Positions 26,487-38,800 of a DNA stretch of 64,000 nt are shown here, in pieces. The number at the start of each line of letters is the position of its first letter. Position 1 is the first letter of the stretch. Below the pieces are notes generated by a model. That model did not search any database. It was not told where the DNA came from and saw nothing but the letters and a program-made list of their open reading frames with translations. The position numbers were made by a program, and so were the translations under genes. The stretch is from Saxidomus purpurata (lineage: Eukaryota > Mollusca > Bivalvia > Venerida > Veneridae): NCBI GenBank assembly GCA_022818135.1, contig JAFMSR010000018.1, positions 39,487,951 through 39,551,950 of the forward strand, given 5' to 3'.

Positions 26487-26702
26487 ACTCACCGTCCACT
26501 CAGTGAAAATTATCAAAATCTTCTACCCAGTTTAACGTCAAAATATATACCGAGCGTAACGAACGCAGGAAACCATAAGACGATGACGTCGTTAAAATGA
26601 CGTCATGTTTGTTATGCTTTCTGATGACGTTTCCCGCGATTTTAAACATTTTATTGAAACAAACTCAACAAAGTAGAGTTACAAACATAAAATAAACAGA
26701 AA

Positions 26703-26853
26703 AATTGTTGGTATCGATGTAATATCACGTTAATTTCACTCGTGAACACCAAAAATTGTTATTTTCACTGGTGGCTGCGCCACTTGTGAAAATATCACTG
26801 TTGCTGCCCACTCGGTGAAATTATAACGTGATATTACACCGAAACCAACAATT
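26703..26853. mobile_element. Foldback / MITE-like nested palindrome, ~150 bp
   Basis: Outer arms AATTGTTGGTATCGATGTAA and its near-inverse ending CCAACAATT enclose AATATCACGTTA-type arms and a central TTTTCAC...GTGAAAA palindrome. Nearly the whole length is self-complementary. No open frame. Confidence 0.78.
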
Positions 26854-28089
26854 ATCCTCTATGTAATATGGTTTTTAGATTTTTTTTCAACATAGAGATT
26901 TTAGTAATGGCATTATCTGCAATTATCAAGGACAAAATGTCCTAAATGTTTGAGCGATGTGTGTTCGCTGTCCAACTGGTACGCAAAATTCATTTCTTGT
27001 TCTTAACTCAGATGGGGAAGAAACAAAACCTAATTTAAAAAGGCAAGAAGTACTTTAACAATTTGATTTTATCTTAAGCTGAGAATAATTCTAAAAGCAA
27101 TCAGAATTTGATAAAACAACGTCCAGGGAACAGACAGAAAAATGTACATATTGTGCGAAAACGGTTTAGTCTTTTTTGCCATTCATTCACCGCACGACTG
27201 TACAGATGTTTTTAATAACATAATCATTTAAAGTCTTTGGCAGAAACATTTGACGAAATACGACGAACATTACAAATTTGAATCTTAAAAGATACTGAAA
27301 ACTTCATATAAAAGTACAAATGTAAAAAGTGTACAAAACATGTATAAATGAATTATCAGTAACGAATCACATTATGAAAATTAATGGGGGGGGGGGGGCG
27401 GGGTTTACTTAAAACTACTTATGAAATTGTTATAATTAGAGTACTTTGTAGAGCACGGATGAAAAACTGATGCAAATCAATAATGGGGTCAAACTGTGGC
27501 AAAAGAATGGTGCATTGACCTGTAAATTAATAGCAATCATTTACGTGCCCTAAGCGAATATCGTAAGCAGTTTGAGGAGTCTACGCTAACGGTTATGATC
27601 GACTTTTTGTCCGGAAAACATTAAAATTTTAATTCCACTTTTACCTTGATCTTCAACAATATGACTTAATATCTATAGTAAATGAAAATACAGTTTGGTA
27701 CGACCTATGGCACATATGATCGTGAACGTTTTTATATTCTTCTTTACCAAATAATCATGAACCCATTAGATGTGACTGGAATACACGCAATTTGCTGAGT
27801 TACCCAAACCGAGCGGAAGCTGCTATATTACGAGACAAAAATTGATTTACTACAACCCATCGGTTATCAAAAATGAGGAAAGAAGTTTCCCCGTGGAACT
27901 GAAAAATATCTATATACATCAGGTGTGGAATGCCTGTTTTATTAAAGTGGCATTATGCGCATCTTACTGCACGTAGTGTAATTGACAGTTTTATAAAAGC
28001 AGTTTTCGGTTGCTGTGCATTTAAATGTGTTAAACTAATGATAATGCCGCATCAGTATTGAAGTTGGTGCTTTAGAAATAAAAAAAAAT

Positions 28090-28395
28090 GGATAAATAAA
28101 ATAATAGTTCCTTTCTTGGCAGTGATCTCCCTTGTGTTGTTGTAGTTGTTGTAGTTGTCGGTAGAGATTTCGGCAGGCAGTGGAAGGGAAGCAACTTCTG
28201 CATGCATATTGTTGTTTTGTTGTTGTTGTTTTGTTAAATTGACTCTCCCAGTCAAAAAAGGAAAAGTAATATTTGGAAAGTTATTATTTCGTACTGGTAG
28301 CAGGAATAGTTTGGTGTATTGGGTTAAAGCTATTATTTCCTCTACCCTTTTAACACACACCTATTTCAGCTGGATTTTTACTTGAAAAAAATGCG
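28090..28395. repeat. ~290-bp dispersed repeat, copy 2
   Basis: Second copy of the 20330-20610 element. Weak inverted ends around AAATAATAG occur at both edges. No coding capacity. Confidence 0.85.
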
Positions 28396-29499
28396 CTTGA
28401 TTCACTTTAAAGAATTCAAGCTTATAACAATAATTAAGCTAAAATTAAATATGACCTTTATACGGAAACAATTGTTTGCCTGGAATGGGAGTGTAACTGA
28501 ATATTTTAATATCTGGATCATGTTTAACAGATGTTTTTTGTCATTCTGATTACATTACAACCTCTGAATGACGTCCTTTTAGAATTAGAATTAGACTAGA
28601 TTGCAAAGTATAAAAGAGAACCATATTTTGTTGCTGTCGTACAACCATAAAATTATATTTTATGGCATTTAATTCAGTCTGAAGAAAGTAGTATATTTAT
28701 GTGCCAGCTGGTCCATACTGGATGAAAGGCTTTTCTACAAATCTGTATAGATGAAGGGTAACTTACTTGCTTGAGAATTATTAGTTCTCATGTTTCTTTT
28801 ATCAAACAAGTTTCTATAAATATGTAAACCAAACACTTGAAGAAGTTTAACGTGCTTTGCATGGTAAGTACTACCGAAATTTCAATATTTAGAATACTGC
28901 ACAGAAAGGGGAAAGAAATAGAATTCTTACAGTTACTAATACTTTGTATGACTACAAATTGATAACTCTCATTTAATTAAAGTAAATCATGATATCTGAT
29001 CTTTTTATAATATTATACCATATCAGATATGATTGATTTGGAAGCAATACAAACCTCGTGTATCGCCATTGTAACTTAGTGTTGCTGCCCGATATTTCTT
29101 CAAATTGAACACCCTCACGTATGAGATTAACTTTTCAGATTCCAATTGACGTTTCTTTTATTTAGGACACAAATGATAGACGAAGCTATCTCCAAAAACC
29201 TTGATATATTTTATTTGACATGTTTATACGGAAACTCACTGTAATCACTGTACACTTTGAACAACCTTCGTTTTTTATAGAATGCATGTGAATGTAGTTC
29301 AATGTGGTCGTTGACAAGCTGCTTATTTTTGCCGATAAATGGTAACATGTAATTTGACTTAAGGCCGACTTTAAGATTTAACATTATTTAGTCTATGTCC
29401 AAGCCTTTGTAATCTGGTCTCAGACACTAGCCAGGGGGGTAATTATAACATTGCATTAAATTTTGTCAATATATATCATATCAAAATAATTATATTGTC

Positions 29500-32400
29500 G
29501 ATTTAATACATTAGTAATCTATTATGTGGAATCTAAAATGTATTTTGTCTAAAGAATAGGATTTGTTGGTTTTTACGATCTAGCCCAAACGTAGCTCTTG
29601 TAAATGACTGTCGATTTTATCGTCTCTTATTTACCAAGAATGTGCTGGAGGGTGTCACTCTTTACATGTCAACAAGAGCAGGATTAAAACACCAGTTAGA
29701 TGGTGTAACAACATACATTGTAGTTTAATTCAAAATATAAAAAGTGATTTACGAGGACTGTTTTCGAAAGTTACCCAAAATTCAACTATTCAAATAAAGA
29801 TTTAGGCAGAGTAGCAAATTAAAATATTAAATTAACTACAAATTACAAAAGCAAAAACGAAGACCGAAGGTTTAGAACAAATATAGACATATACATCCAA
29901 TATGACATCCTAATACTATAGCAGTAACCTTGTTTTTGATGGTAACAAAATGGTTTATTCTCAGTTATATTAAAGTATCAACAAGTAAAACGGTTCAAAA
30001 ATAAATCTATATAATTCTAAAATTAAATACTGTAACAATAATAAAATGTCAATAGACTAACATACTTAATTGTCCGCATGAATATAAACGAGAGAAATAG
30101 ACACATTAAGTGCAAACTGGCATGTGAACGCAAAACACAGAATACGACATATCATCGTAAAGACTATGTCGTTCAATAGATAGGTCATAAAAGGTTTGAT
30201 TTCAACGATGAAATTAGTTTGAGGTAAAGCAAGAATTTGGGATAATGTTTCTATAGAGTTTTCAGTGGGAGTGATGAATGTGAAATAAAAGAGGTGTTAT
30301 ATTTGTCTCCGACTACCTTGGGAAAGCTATTTAGAGTGTAGTAATAAACAATGTACCGATATTTCTTCGTCGCCTCCTTTTGGCCAGATGAGATCAATTT
30401 CTTCTTGTTCGGAGGATTGTTTTTAACAAATTAAATTTAAGGCAAGCAGCTGAAACAGATTTAAAATACTCATTTTCAGAACCAAGCGGAAAGAAAAAGT
30501 GGGCGAAAAACAATGAGTAAATTATAACTTATGTCAAAGTAATACGTTTGTGCTACGTTAATAAAAGTCATCATCGAACAGAAACTCACTACAAGTCACG
30601 TCAGCTAAACGCGACGGACAAATATAAAACATCGTCATAGTATCTTCGCGTAAAATACGCCTCATATATTTTGAGAGAATAGGAGCACCTTATACATGTA
30701 CCTGTTTTATGATTTATGATATCCCAGTACATAGAGTCGTCTGGCTCGTCAAATAATAATGCAACTTATAACTGCAATGATTCTATTTCAAAGTGTGCTC
30801 TAGGAAAGACATAATCATATTAAAACACATGTACACGAAATATTCAAAACGACATGGGATCCGTTTAAAGAGATTTCATTTGAATAAAAAAATCTAGGAC
30901 AAGTATCTATAAGAAGACCTAAAAAATACGAGTAATGAACTACGTGAACAATTATTTCCAACTGAACCGAAGAATGAGTTTACCCTGAAAAAGTATATTC
31001 TACGCAGTACCGTGCAAGTCGTCGTTTGGCGCCTATAAATTTTCTTGTCGCAAAATTAAACCGCTTTTACTGTCTTAGGGTCTATTAAGGCGTGCACTCA
31101 AACCTCAAACGACGAAGAGTAATCTGAATGATTTAATCTTATCTTGTGGGAGAAAAATCATATCAAAAACACATGGAATGTACAAATAGCTTTAGGATTT
31201 GAGGATAAAGTCTTTTATATTTATGATATACCGTTTACCAAACTTTTCCAGTTAATTTTCAAATTTCGACGCACGGTCATTGCAACTTATTAATGCTCAC
31301 AATTCCTGTAACACAATAAATCGATGGTACAAATATGCGTGATTCGTTCTCTAATGGTTAAGTTAATTATAGACCACACTGTTAGAATTAGAACGTGTTT
31401 CTTTCTCATGCTGCTTAATTTTGACAATTAAGGCAATAATGCAAACACAAAATTGGATTACCAAACCGACAGTAATAGTTAATATAATCACGCCCGTGTT
31501 CCAACTTTTAAGTATGGTCTCAGAATAACTGAAAACAGTTTTGTAATGGCATTAATTGCTTTCGTCAAGGCCTTTTGAGCAAAACATCTGGTCTAAAATA
31601 TAATAAAAATATATGTCCTTGATTCCTTGTTTGTTTACACAAAATATGTATAAAACTTGCACAAACAAGGCCAAAAGTATTGTTATTCTACGCAGTTTAA
31701 TTAAATATCTTAGGTAACCTATTGAAACGTTGTTTGAAATTATAACACTAACAATAACTAGTAAAGAAAATAAATATCAGCTTTCAAAACATTTTGAAAT
31801 TTGAATTACGAAATAATAAGGAGATAATAACTGACGAAATTTCAGAGATTGCTGAATTATTAAGTCCCAGAGACGAAAGCGTTTGTTATAGAGGAAGATG
31901 ATGGTCCTATATGGCGTAAGTAAAGTTCCACTACAACTTAAAAACGTTTCACCCCACCTCGATGTTCTGTTCTTAAAACAAATATTTAACAGATGTTGTA
32001 AATATATATAAATACATATTAAATAAAATCATTATTAAAAGTTCCCTAACACTAATGAATTGTGTCTAGCAAATAATTTTCTACGAAATATCTTGGTAAT
32101 AACTCATAATTAAAATCTTTCCTATGGAATAATTTAAAAACCCGACCAGACATTTCTGAGGCGAGCTAAATACGTCTGTACCTAAACATACTTGGTTGCT
32201 TAGAAATAATTAATTCGTACCGTATATAGTTGATGATAACTTTTAATACACGTTAAATCACAAGTATGTTTTAACACGGCTCACACCAGAACACTATTGT
32301 TTAAACTATCGAATTCCTTTTTTTAAGTGCGTCTTAAAATTAATGTGAAACACACGTGCCGTACTCCCCTGTGTGTTAATGTATAGGTCTGGGTTTGTCC

Positions 32401-32700
32401 ATAAGACATTGTCACCCTGTCTTCTTCAATGGACTCGAATATGTTTCATGCTTTGTGTATATAAATAAACAACTTAAATGAATAGCTGTCACTTTGTGAA
32501 CATCGGACAAGGGCTTTTACATGAAGCCAGGTCAAGATTTTTGTAAGTCGAAATGAGGTTAACCTTCTGATCCCCAAAAAATGTCTGGCACATTTACAAT
32601 TCATTTTTATGTGTGCATGTACAAAGTTTCATAGCAAAACCTCAATGGAAAGCTTTTTGGCCAAGACCTACTGTTTAAACTATTGATGCAACCATATGAA
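29500..32700. other. Gene-free A+T-rich stretch
   Basis: Faint similarity to earlier array landmarks is present to about 30.2 kb, and possibly near 31.4-31.5 kb. No exon with good splice context, no RNA gene and no clear mobile element was recognised. Confidence 0.4.
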
Positions 32701-32789
32701 GACTCCAACATGTCCTCTTTTGTATCCAGTACCTGTATTTAACCGGTAAACGTCTATACTATTCCATATTTGTTACAGAGATGTTTAGT

Positions 32790-33260
32790 TGTGAAGGTTA
32801 TAGATAACACAATTTATGAGAGTTTATAAATTTACATATACTAACCTGTTTGAACCGATCTTATACTGTTGGTTTACCATTGGCAATGCTACATGCCAAA
32901 TAACTAAACTCTTTCCCTTGAGGTTTCAGAGATTTTTAAAGTTTTTCCTAAAAGCCTATGTAAAATCAAGTGATCCTCTGATAGAGTCAATTTTGATATG
33001 GGGGTCATGATTTGAACAATCTTGGTAGAGGTTCACTAGGCAATGCTACATGCCAAATATCTGAGCTCTGGGCCTCTCTGTTTTTGAGAAGATTTAAAAA
33101 AGTTTTTCTTTTCTGTTCCTATGGCAACTAGAGTTCTGCACGGAATGGAATAATTTGAACAAACTAGGATAACGCTTTGTGCATACAAAGTTTCATCAAC
33201 ATTGGCCCAATGGTTTCACAGTAGATTTTTTAAGGAAATTAGGAATGGACTTAAGCTTAA
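32790..33260. repeat. CAATGCTACATGCCAAAT-type tandem element, left copy
   Basis: Contains two units with CAATGCTACATGCCAAATA, GGTTTCAGAG, AAAGTTTTTC and GGGGGTCATGATTTGAACAA. The same unit recurs at 41.09-41.56 kb. Confidence 0.8.
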
Positions 33261-33287
33261 TGATCCTAATAATCCAAATATTAAACA

Positions 33288-34310
33288 AGAGAGCCAAGAT
33301 GGCACTTTATCGCTCACCTGGCTAACTCAAACTAAATTTCATCAAGGCAATCATACTGACCAAGTCTCATAAAAATCCAATGAAAAATGCAACCTCTATT
33401 GCACACATGTTTCTCTATGATTTGACCCCATGATAACCCATATTAATACTTGACCTAAATTTTATCAAGGTAATCATTTTGAACAAGAGCTGTCAGTAGG
33501 ATAGCCCGCTCGACTTTATTCACTGCATGCCAATAAAACAAAACTTTGTCAGTAAAAAAAACCCAAGGATGTGTATAAACAAGGGCCATAAGTAGCAAGA
33601 TATTAAGAGTTATCAAACTTAATTCTTTGATATCCCTGAATACTACAGCAAAGTTTTAAATTAATATCTCAAAGAGTTAAGTCTGTAAGTAGATTTTACC
33701 AATATTCAATGTATTTCCTAAGTCAAAAAGGGGCATAATTCTGTCAAAAACCTTGACAGAGATATGCAATCTTGTCTGTTGATGGAAGTTATGACGATAA
33801 ATAAGTATGGTAAGTTTCAAAGTAATACCTCTAATAGTTTTGAAATAAAGTGGGGTGGTACGAAAAACTTAACCAAACTCAATACACTTTCAAAGTCAAA
33901 AAGGGCCATAATTCTGACAAAAATCTTGACAGAGTTATGTACTCTTGTCTGTAGATGGAGATTATGATGGTAAACAAGTATGGTAAGATTCAAAGCCATA
34001 CCTCCAATGTTATAATATGAGGTGGTATGAAAAACTTAACCAAGAAAACTTAACCAAGCTAAAAATCTAATAACAAATGCAACCTCTATTGCATACACAA
34101 GGTTTTCCTTTGATTTGACCCCGTGACCTAGTTTTTTACCACAGATGACTCATATTCAAACTCGATCTAGATTTCATCAAAGCAATTATACTGACTAAGT
34201 TTCATGAAGATCTATTGAAAAATGCAGCCCCTTTTGCATACACAAGATTAACTTTGGACTGACAGACACTTGGTGATCACAAGAGCTAAAAAAACAAGAA
34301 ACATTGAGTC
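33288..34310. repeat. Nested dispersed repeats
   Basis: An outer element (AAGAGAGCCAAGATGGCACT start, TGCAACCTCTATTGCA units) spans 33288-33483 and resumes at about 34070-34310. It is split by an inner AACAAGAGCTGTCAGTAGGA element (about 33480-34065). The inner element contains two tandem units with GGCATAATTCTG/GGCCATAATTCTG, CTTGACAGAG and CTTGTCTGT. Confidence 0.78.
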
Positions 34311-34319
34311 CAACTTTTT

Positions 34320-35790
34320 TTGCCTTTAATTTAGTCACAATATATAATAATATTACGACTGAAACATATCACAGTTTTTTTTCCATCAGTAAGAAATATG
34401 TAGACTACATGTTTGACCTTGACATTTCAACATATCTTCAAACATAATTGCTTATTTACAAAGCTTTAAAATTGATCTTGGATATCTGTCTATTGACCTT
34501 ACCTTGGAATATAAATACACAGTACCAATAATTACTACCATCATTGCAATAAGCTACATGTATAGTTTCAGCTGCCAAAGGAGCCAAAATTGGGTGAATA
34601 GTAAGTTCATGCTCTTGCCTTCTTTAACTGTGTGAAGTTGAACTTCAGCAATTTTCAAATTAGCGTATGGTCAAGGCTACCTAGGCAGACAGCCATGATG
34701 TCAGATAACAGACAAACATACAGCCAGATACTCCCAAAACATAAATGGACCTTTCCTGATACGAGATAAATAAAGGGGCTCAAAGATACAACAGTAGCCT
34801 TGGCAGTCCCAGTCGTGGCTAGTATGTCAGCCAGGACTATAAACTGTCTAATGACGATGAATGATACATAAGGGCAAATTTCACCTTTACTGGCTAAATT
34901 GTCTTGCTACATTCTTAAGAAGCAATTTTACTCGATTGCATACATTCTGACAGTCTGTCAAAAATGAGAGAAACAAATTCACTTTTTCAGTCATTTAAAT
35001 ACATCCTACTTCTAAACAACTGTACTTAATGACAAACATTTAAAACATTTCTTTTTTTCTAATCCATAAAAAGAACTGAAAATTTCTTCTCAAATATGAG
35101 ATCCTGAAAAGCTTTACACGTCATGTTGATACCGTTCAAGCTGAAGTGAGTAATGACTGATCATTTTTTCCCTGCTAATTGTGATGCTGAACTACTTGAC
35201 TTTAAACCTTGTTGTTGTCCAAGCCTGAAAATAAACATCATACAGATGGGTAAACTTGATGTATATAGTCTAAGATATAGAAATATTGAACAAAACTTTT
35301 TTCCTCAGACATTTTTCCTCATTTGTATTGTCCTGTTGATTATAATGACAGATTATTCCTTACATTCATGAAATAAAAGTACCCCGGTCTTGCAAAGATC
35401 TAGACTTTGTCCGAACCAATGATGAGACGGTCCCGTAAGACTACATTTCCTGTAATTTTCCAGATCACAGTCTGCAGACATGACAGTCTTAATCTAATCA
35501 TTGGGTTTCGATTTTCAAGATTTCAAAACAAACGTGCTGGAAATTTTGTTTCTGACATTTTCAAGTGGCTGTGACATATCTCCACACTCCCTTTTTAATA
35601 ATGAATTTTTGTCAGCAATGCTGAAAGTAATCACCAAACAATTACAACATGTCAGTTGCATTCTAGTTTATTTTTCTGAAATTTTCTTTTCTCAAAGTAC
35701 CTATAATAAACTTCTTAACCATGCCAATAATTTAACAGAAGTTTCTGGCGAAGAAGTGTCTAATACAGCTATATAAGGAAATCAGCCAAT
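34320..35790. other. 3' flank of TPGS2, no further gene recognised
   Basis: AATAAA for the minus strand lies at 35672-35667. A further TPGS2 3' exon was looked for here but none could be supported. Remaining open frames are A+T-driven. Confidence 0.45.
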
Positions 35791-35796
35791 GTTAAC

Positions 35797-35875
35797 TTAC
35801 TTTGCTGATGCTACTGTAGGTTTCTTCCTGAGACTCTGTGATTGTTGCGATTGTGTCTGTGCGGGAACAGGTTTC
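35797..35875 (-). CDS. TPGS2: TPGS2 last recognised coding exon (basic tail and stop)
   Basis: 79 bp after acceptor atattgcag. Encodes a tail rich in K, Q and S (KPVPAQTQSQQSQSLRKK, then PTVASAK) and a TAA stop at 35799-35797. The stop is embedded in a perfect gtaagt donor (first G at 35800), so an alternative transcript could splice on to a further 3' exon. An AATAAA signal on this strand lies at 35672-35667, about 125 bp past the stop. Confidence 0.8.
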
Positions 35876-38800
35876 CTGCAATATTTATATGTTAACTGAT
35901 TGTAATGCTATTACAGAACAATAATAAAACTAGCCACAGTAATACCATCATACTAGAATACCTTAGTTATTATATAATACCCTAGCTGACAAAATACTAG
36001 TGCAATTCTGAGCTATCAATTTTGAAGGTTAATTTGAGGCTTAGTAATAAGAATTAGTTGATTAATTAGTAATAGATGATAAATCCTTTTATGTGAATTG
36101 ATAATCAATTGGTCTCAAAGCAGTCAATCAGAGCCGAGAATCACACTGCAGTCATTTTAGATATTAGACGATTTAAGTACATGTAAGCAGATTCATTTAT
36201 TAGGTTGTGACATCATAATAAATTACATTTATACATGGGTTTCAATGTTAGACTTTAATCATGTTATTATTTATGTATTGCAACTAATTCTGCAGTTGCT
36301 AAGCACTCCTGTGGACTTATGTAATTCTCAGCTTTTGGGTGACGAGTTTCACTACGTTTTTATCTGTTCATGTACCCATTTTACTGCTGATAGAAAAAAA
36401 TATTTAAGCCAATAGTATTTCAAAAGTCTATTGCCATGGCATTCTCACAATTGATAAACTGTGAAGATAAAAATACGTTTTTAAAATCAGCAATATTTTG
36501 CAAACAAATCTTATAATAAAGTATGCACTTTATAGAATTTATGTAATAGGTCATCTCATTCTGCACTCTTCTGTGAAATATGAGCTCAATACTTCATTTT
36601 ACTACATTTGTTTATGTACATGTCTTATGCCCTTAAAGGGCCATGACTTGACTAATAAACTAGAAACTTGGAACAGATTTATTAAATTTGTAATACATTC
36701 ACTTTGTTTGACATTATTGAATTAAAGTACATGATAGCCCAGTGGATCTTACTTCCAGAACTTAATCCCAACGGTCTTGATTTGTGACCTTGACCTTTGA
36801 CCTCAAAATCAACAGGGTTCATCTACTTGCATGACCAACCAACCTACCAAGTTTGAGGAACCAAGGCCAAAGCTGTTACTAGTTATTGATTGGATAAGGT
36901 TTGGTCTACAGACAGACCTGCCAACAGACAGACAGACAGACAGACATACAGACATGGGCAAACCAATACACCCCTCCATCCTTGATGATGGCCATAATAA
37001 TCAAATAGAGCAATGGATACATCACTATCAATGCTAAACATGCACAGACAGGAATGTAAATAATGTAACTGTGGGTTTGTTCTTTAAAGGACTGACAAAA
37101 TATCTAAACAATTCTAGGAAAAAAGAAAATTTGGTACAAATTAATGTTTTTATCTATGTGAAGATTATGTTTGTGCCACATCTATTAAATAATGAAAAGC
37201 TTAATTTCTGTTGGTTTTATTTATTATATTTCATTTAACTGAGGTGCTAGATTTGATATTTAAACATACAAAGTGCAAAGAAAGTAATGAATTCGTAATG
37301 AAACTTCAAACATTTTACTAGTGTTGATAGTAATAAATGAACAGGAAATGCCAAGAATTAGATAATGAAGCATTGGTCTGAAAATTAAACCAAATCAAAT
37401 GTTTTCTGGCATAACTGAAGCTACACATCCATTTACCAATGAAACCTCTTAAAGCACAGAAACCATAAATTAAAGAAACCTATAAAGCAATACTTGTTGT
37501 TTCTTACTGAGGCAAATGGGTGTTAATTAACACATGTATTGCAGAATTTTGCTTAAAAATGTACTTTTTTTCTAAACCTACATAAAAGTCAAGGAACATA
37601 TTTCTAAAGTACAGAACCATCCAACTCAAAGGGCAACCATTTAGTACAGACTTCAGAACAATGAAACTTTCCTAGTTCATTCATTCGGTCAAAATACAGA
37701 GCTGACTGTAAGATATGCACCAATGCATGGTACTTCTATTTTTTTTTCAAATAAAGAGATATGAGTACTTTAAAAACAAATATCATCAATTAATTAAAAA
37801 ATAGTGCTCCAGGCATAAAGATAAATGATCACAATCTATTCACACAATCTAGTATTCAGACTACTCCAATTCTAAAACATGGTACAGTAAGTGTTGTATG
37901 CATAAACATCAAAAAGAGAGATAAAGTAAATACATATGGTGTTCACAGTGCACTGCTTATACCTTACAATATGATAACCAAATTTTATTGCACTAAGACA
38001 GAAATTGCGCAGTAAATCAAAGGATAAATCTGTATGAACTCTTATTTTCTAGTGCTTTAAGTTTACTGACTGATTTGTCATATTTGTTGAACAGTGAAAT
38101 ATGAATATACATGTCACAGGATGCTGAGATCTGACACCTCCACAGAGGTTATTACCCTCAATTAGGTCAACAATTTCTTCATGGAAAACTGTCAAAAAGG
38201 CAAAAAAACAGACAGCTTTACATCATTCTGAGAGATTGAACCCTGGAGGAAAATGAAATTCTAATACCAGATGTACTGCTAATTAAACATAACCAGCTTC
38301 TAACTAGATTGTTTCTGTGAAATTAAGTCAGATTGATTAAAGCTGTCAGAAAATGAAACTGAAATCTCTAACAGAATGCTGATTAATTGCTTGCGTATAT
38401 CATAAAGTGAGATATTTCATAATGATATTGGTAAATTACTTCTGTGTCTGACATGTCTGATTCACTTATTTTCTACCTGACACCAAAGATAAAAGAATTT
38501 ACCTGATGAACATGAAAGTTTACTGTTTATCTGATGCTTAAGGTAAGTTACTGCTAACCTCATGCTTATGGCAACTGCGTTTTAATGTCAAACATTCAAG
38601 ATAACATAATACTAACACATTAATGCACATGGCAACTTATTTCTTATGAAATGTCCAATACAACTCACTTACTTATCTAATGCACATGTGTAACTTACTG
38701 ATTATACCTTATGCACATGGTAGCTCACAGTGTTTAATTCTAATACACATAGTACCTAATTGTTTACCATATGTACATGGACATTGGTTACTTTCTGTTT

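Larger units (their letters stand above)
1630..30200. repeat. Ancient, diverged tandem duplication array (about 5-6 kb units)
   Basis: The landmark GTCTTTGATGTCTGGCTTCG-like sequence recurs near 3530, 6230, 19570, 22580 and 25080. Other landmarks recur in the same order. TACCACAAATATAGA with CGTATCTTTATCGCC occurs at about 1635 and 23010. GAGCGACCATGGTG occurs at about 1868 and 23246. TTACTTGCAGATATGGC occurs at about 5328, 5505 and 21592. GACGAAGCTATCT occurs at about 5690, 21722 and 29177. TATCACGTCGTTGTCG occurs at about 6370 and 22724. AACTGGCATGTG occurs at about 9968 and 30116. The copies are heavily diverged and have separate later insertions. No intact gene was found inside a unit. 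Confidence 0.7.
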
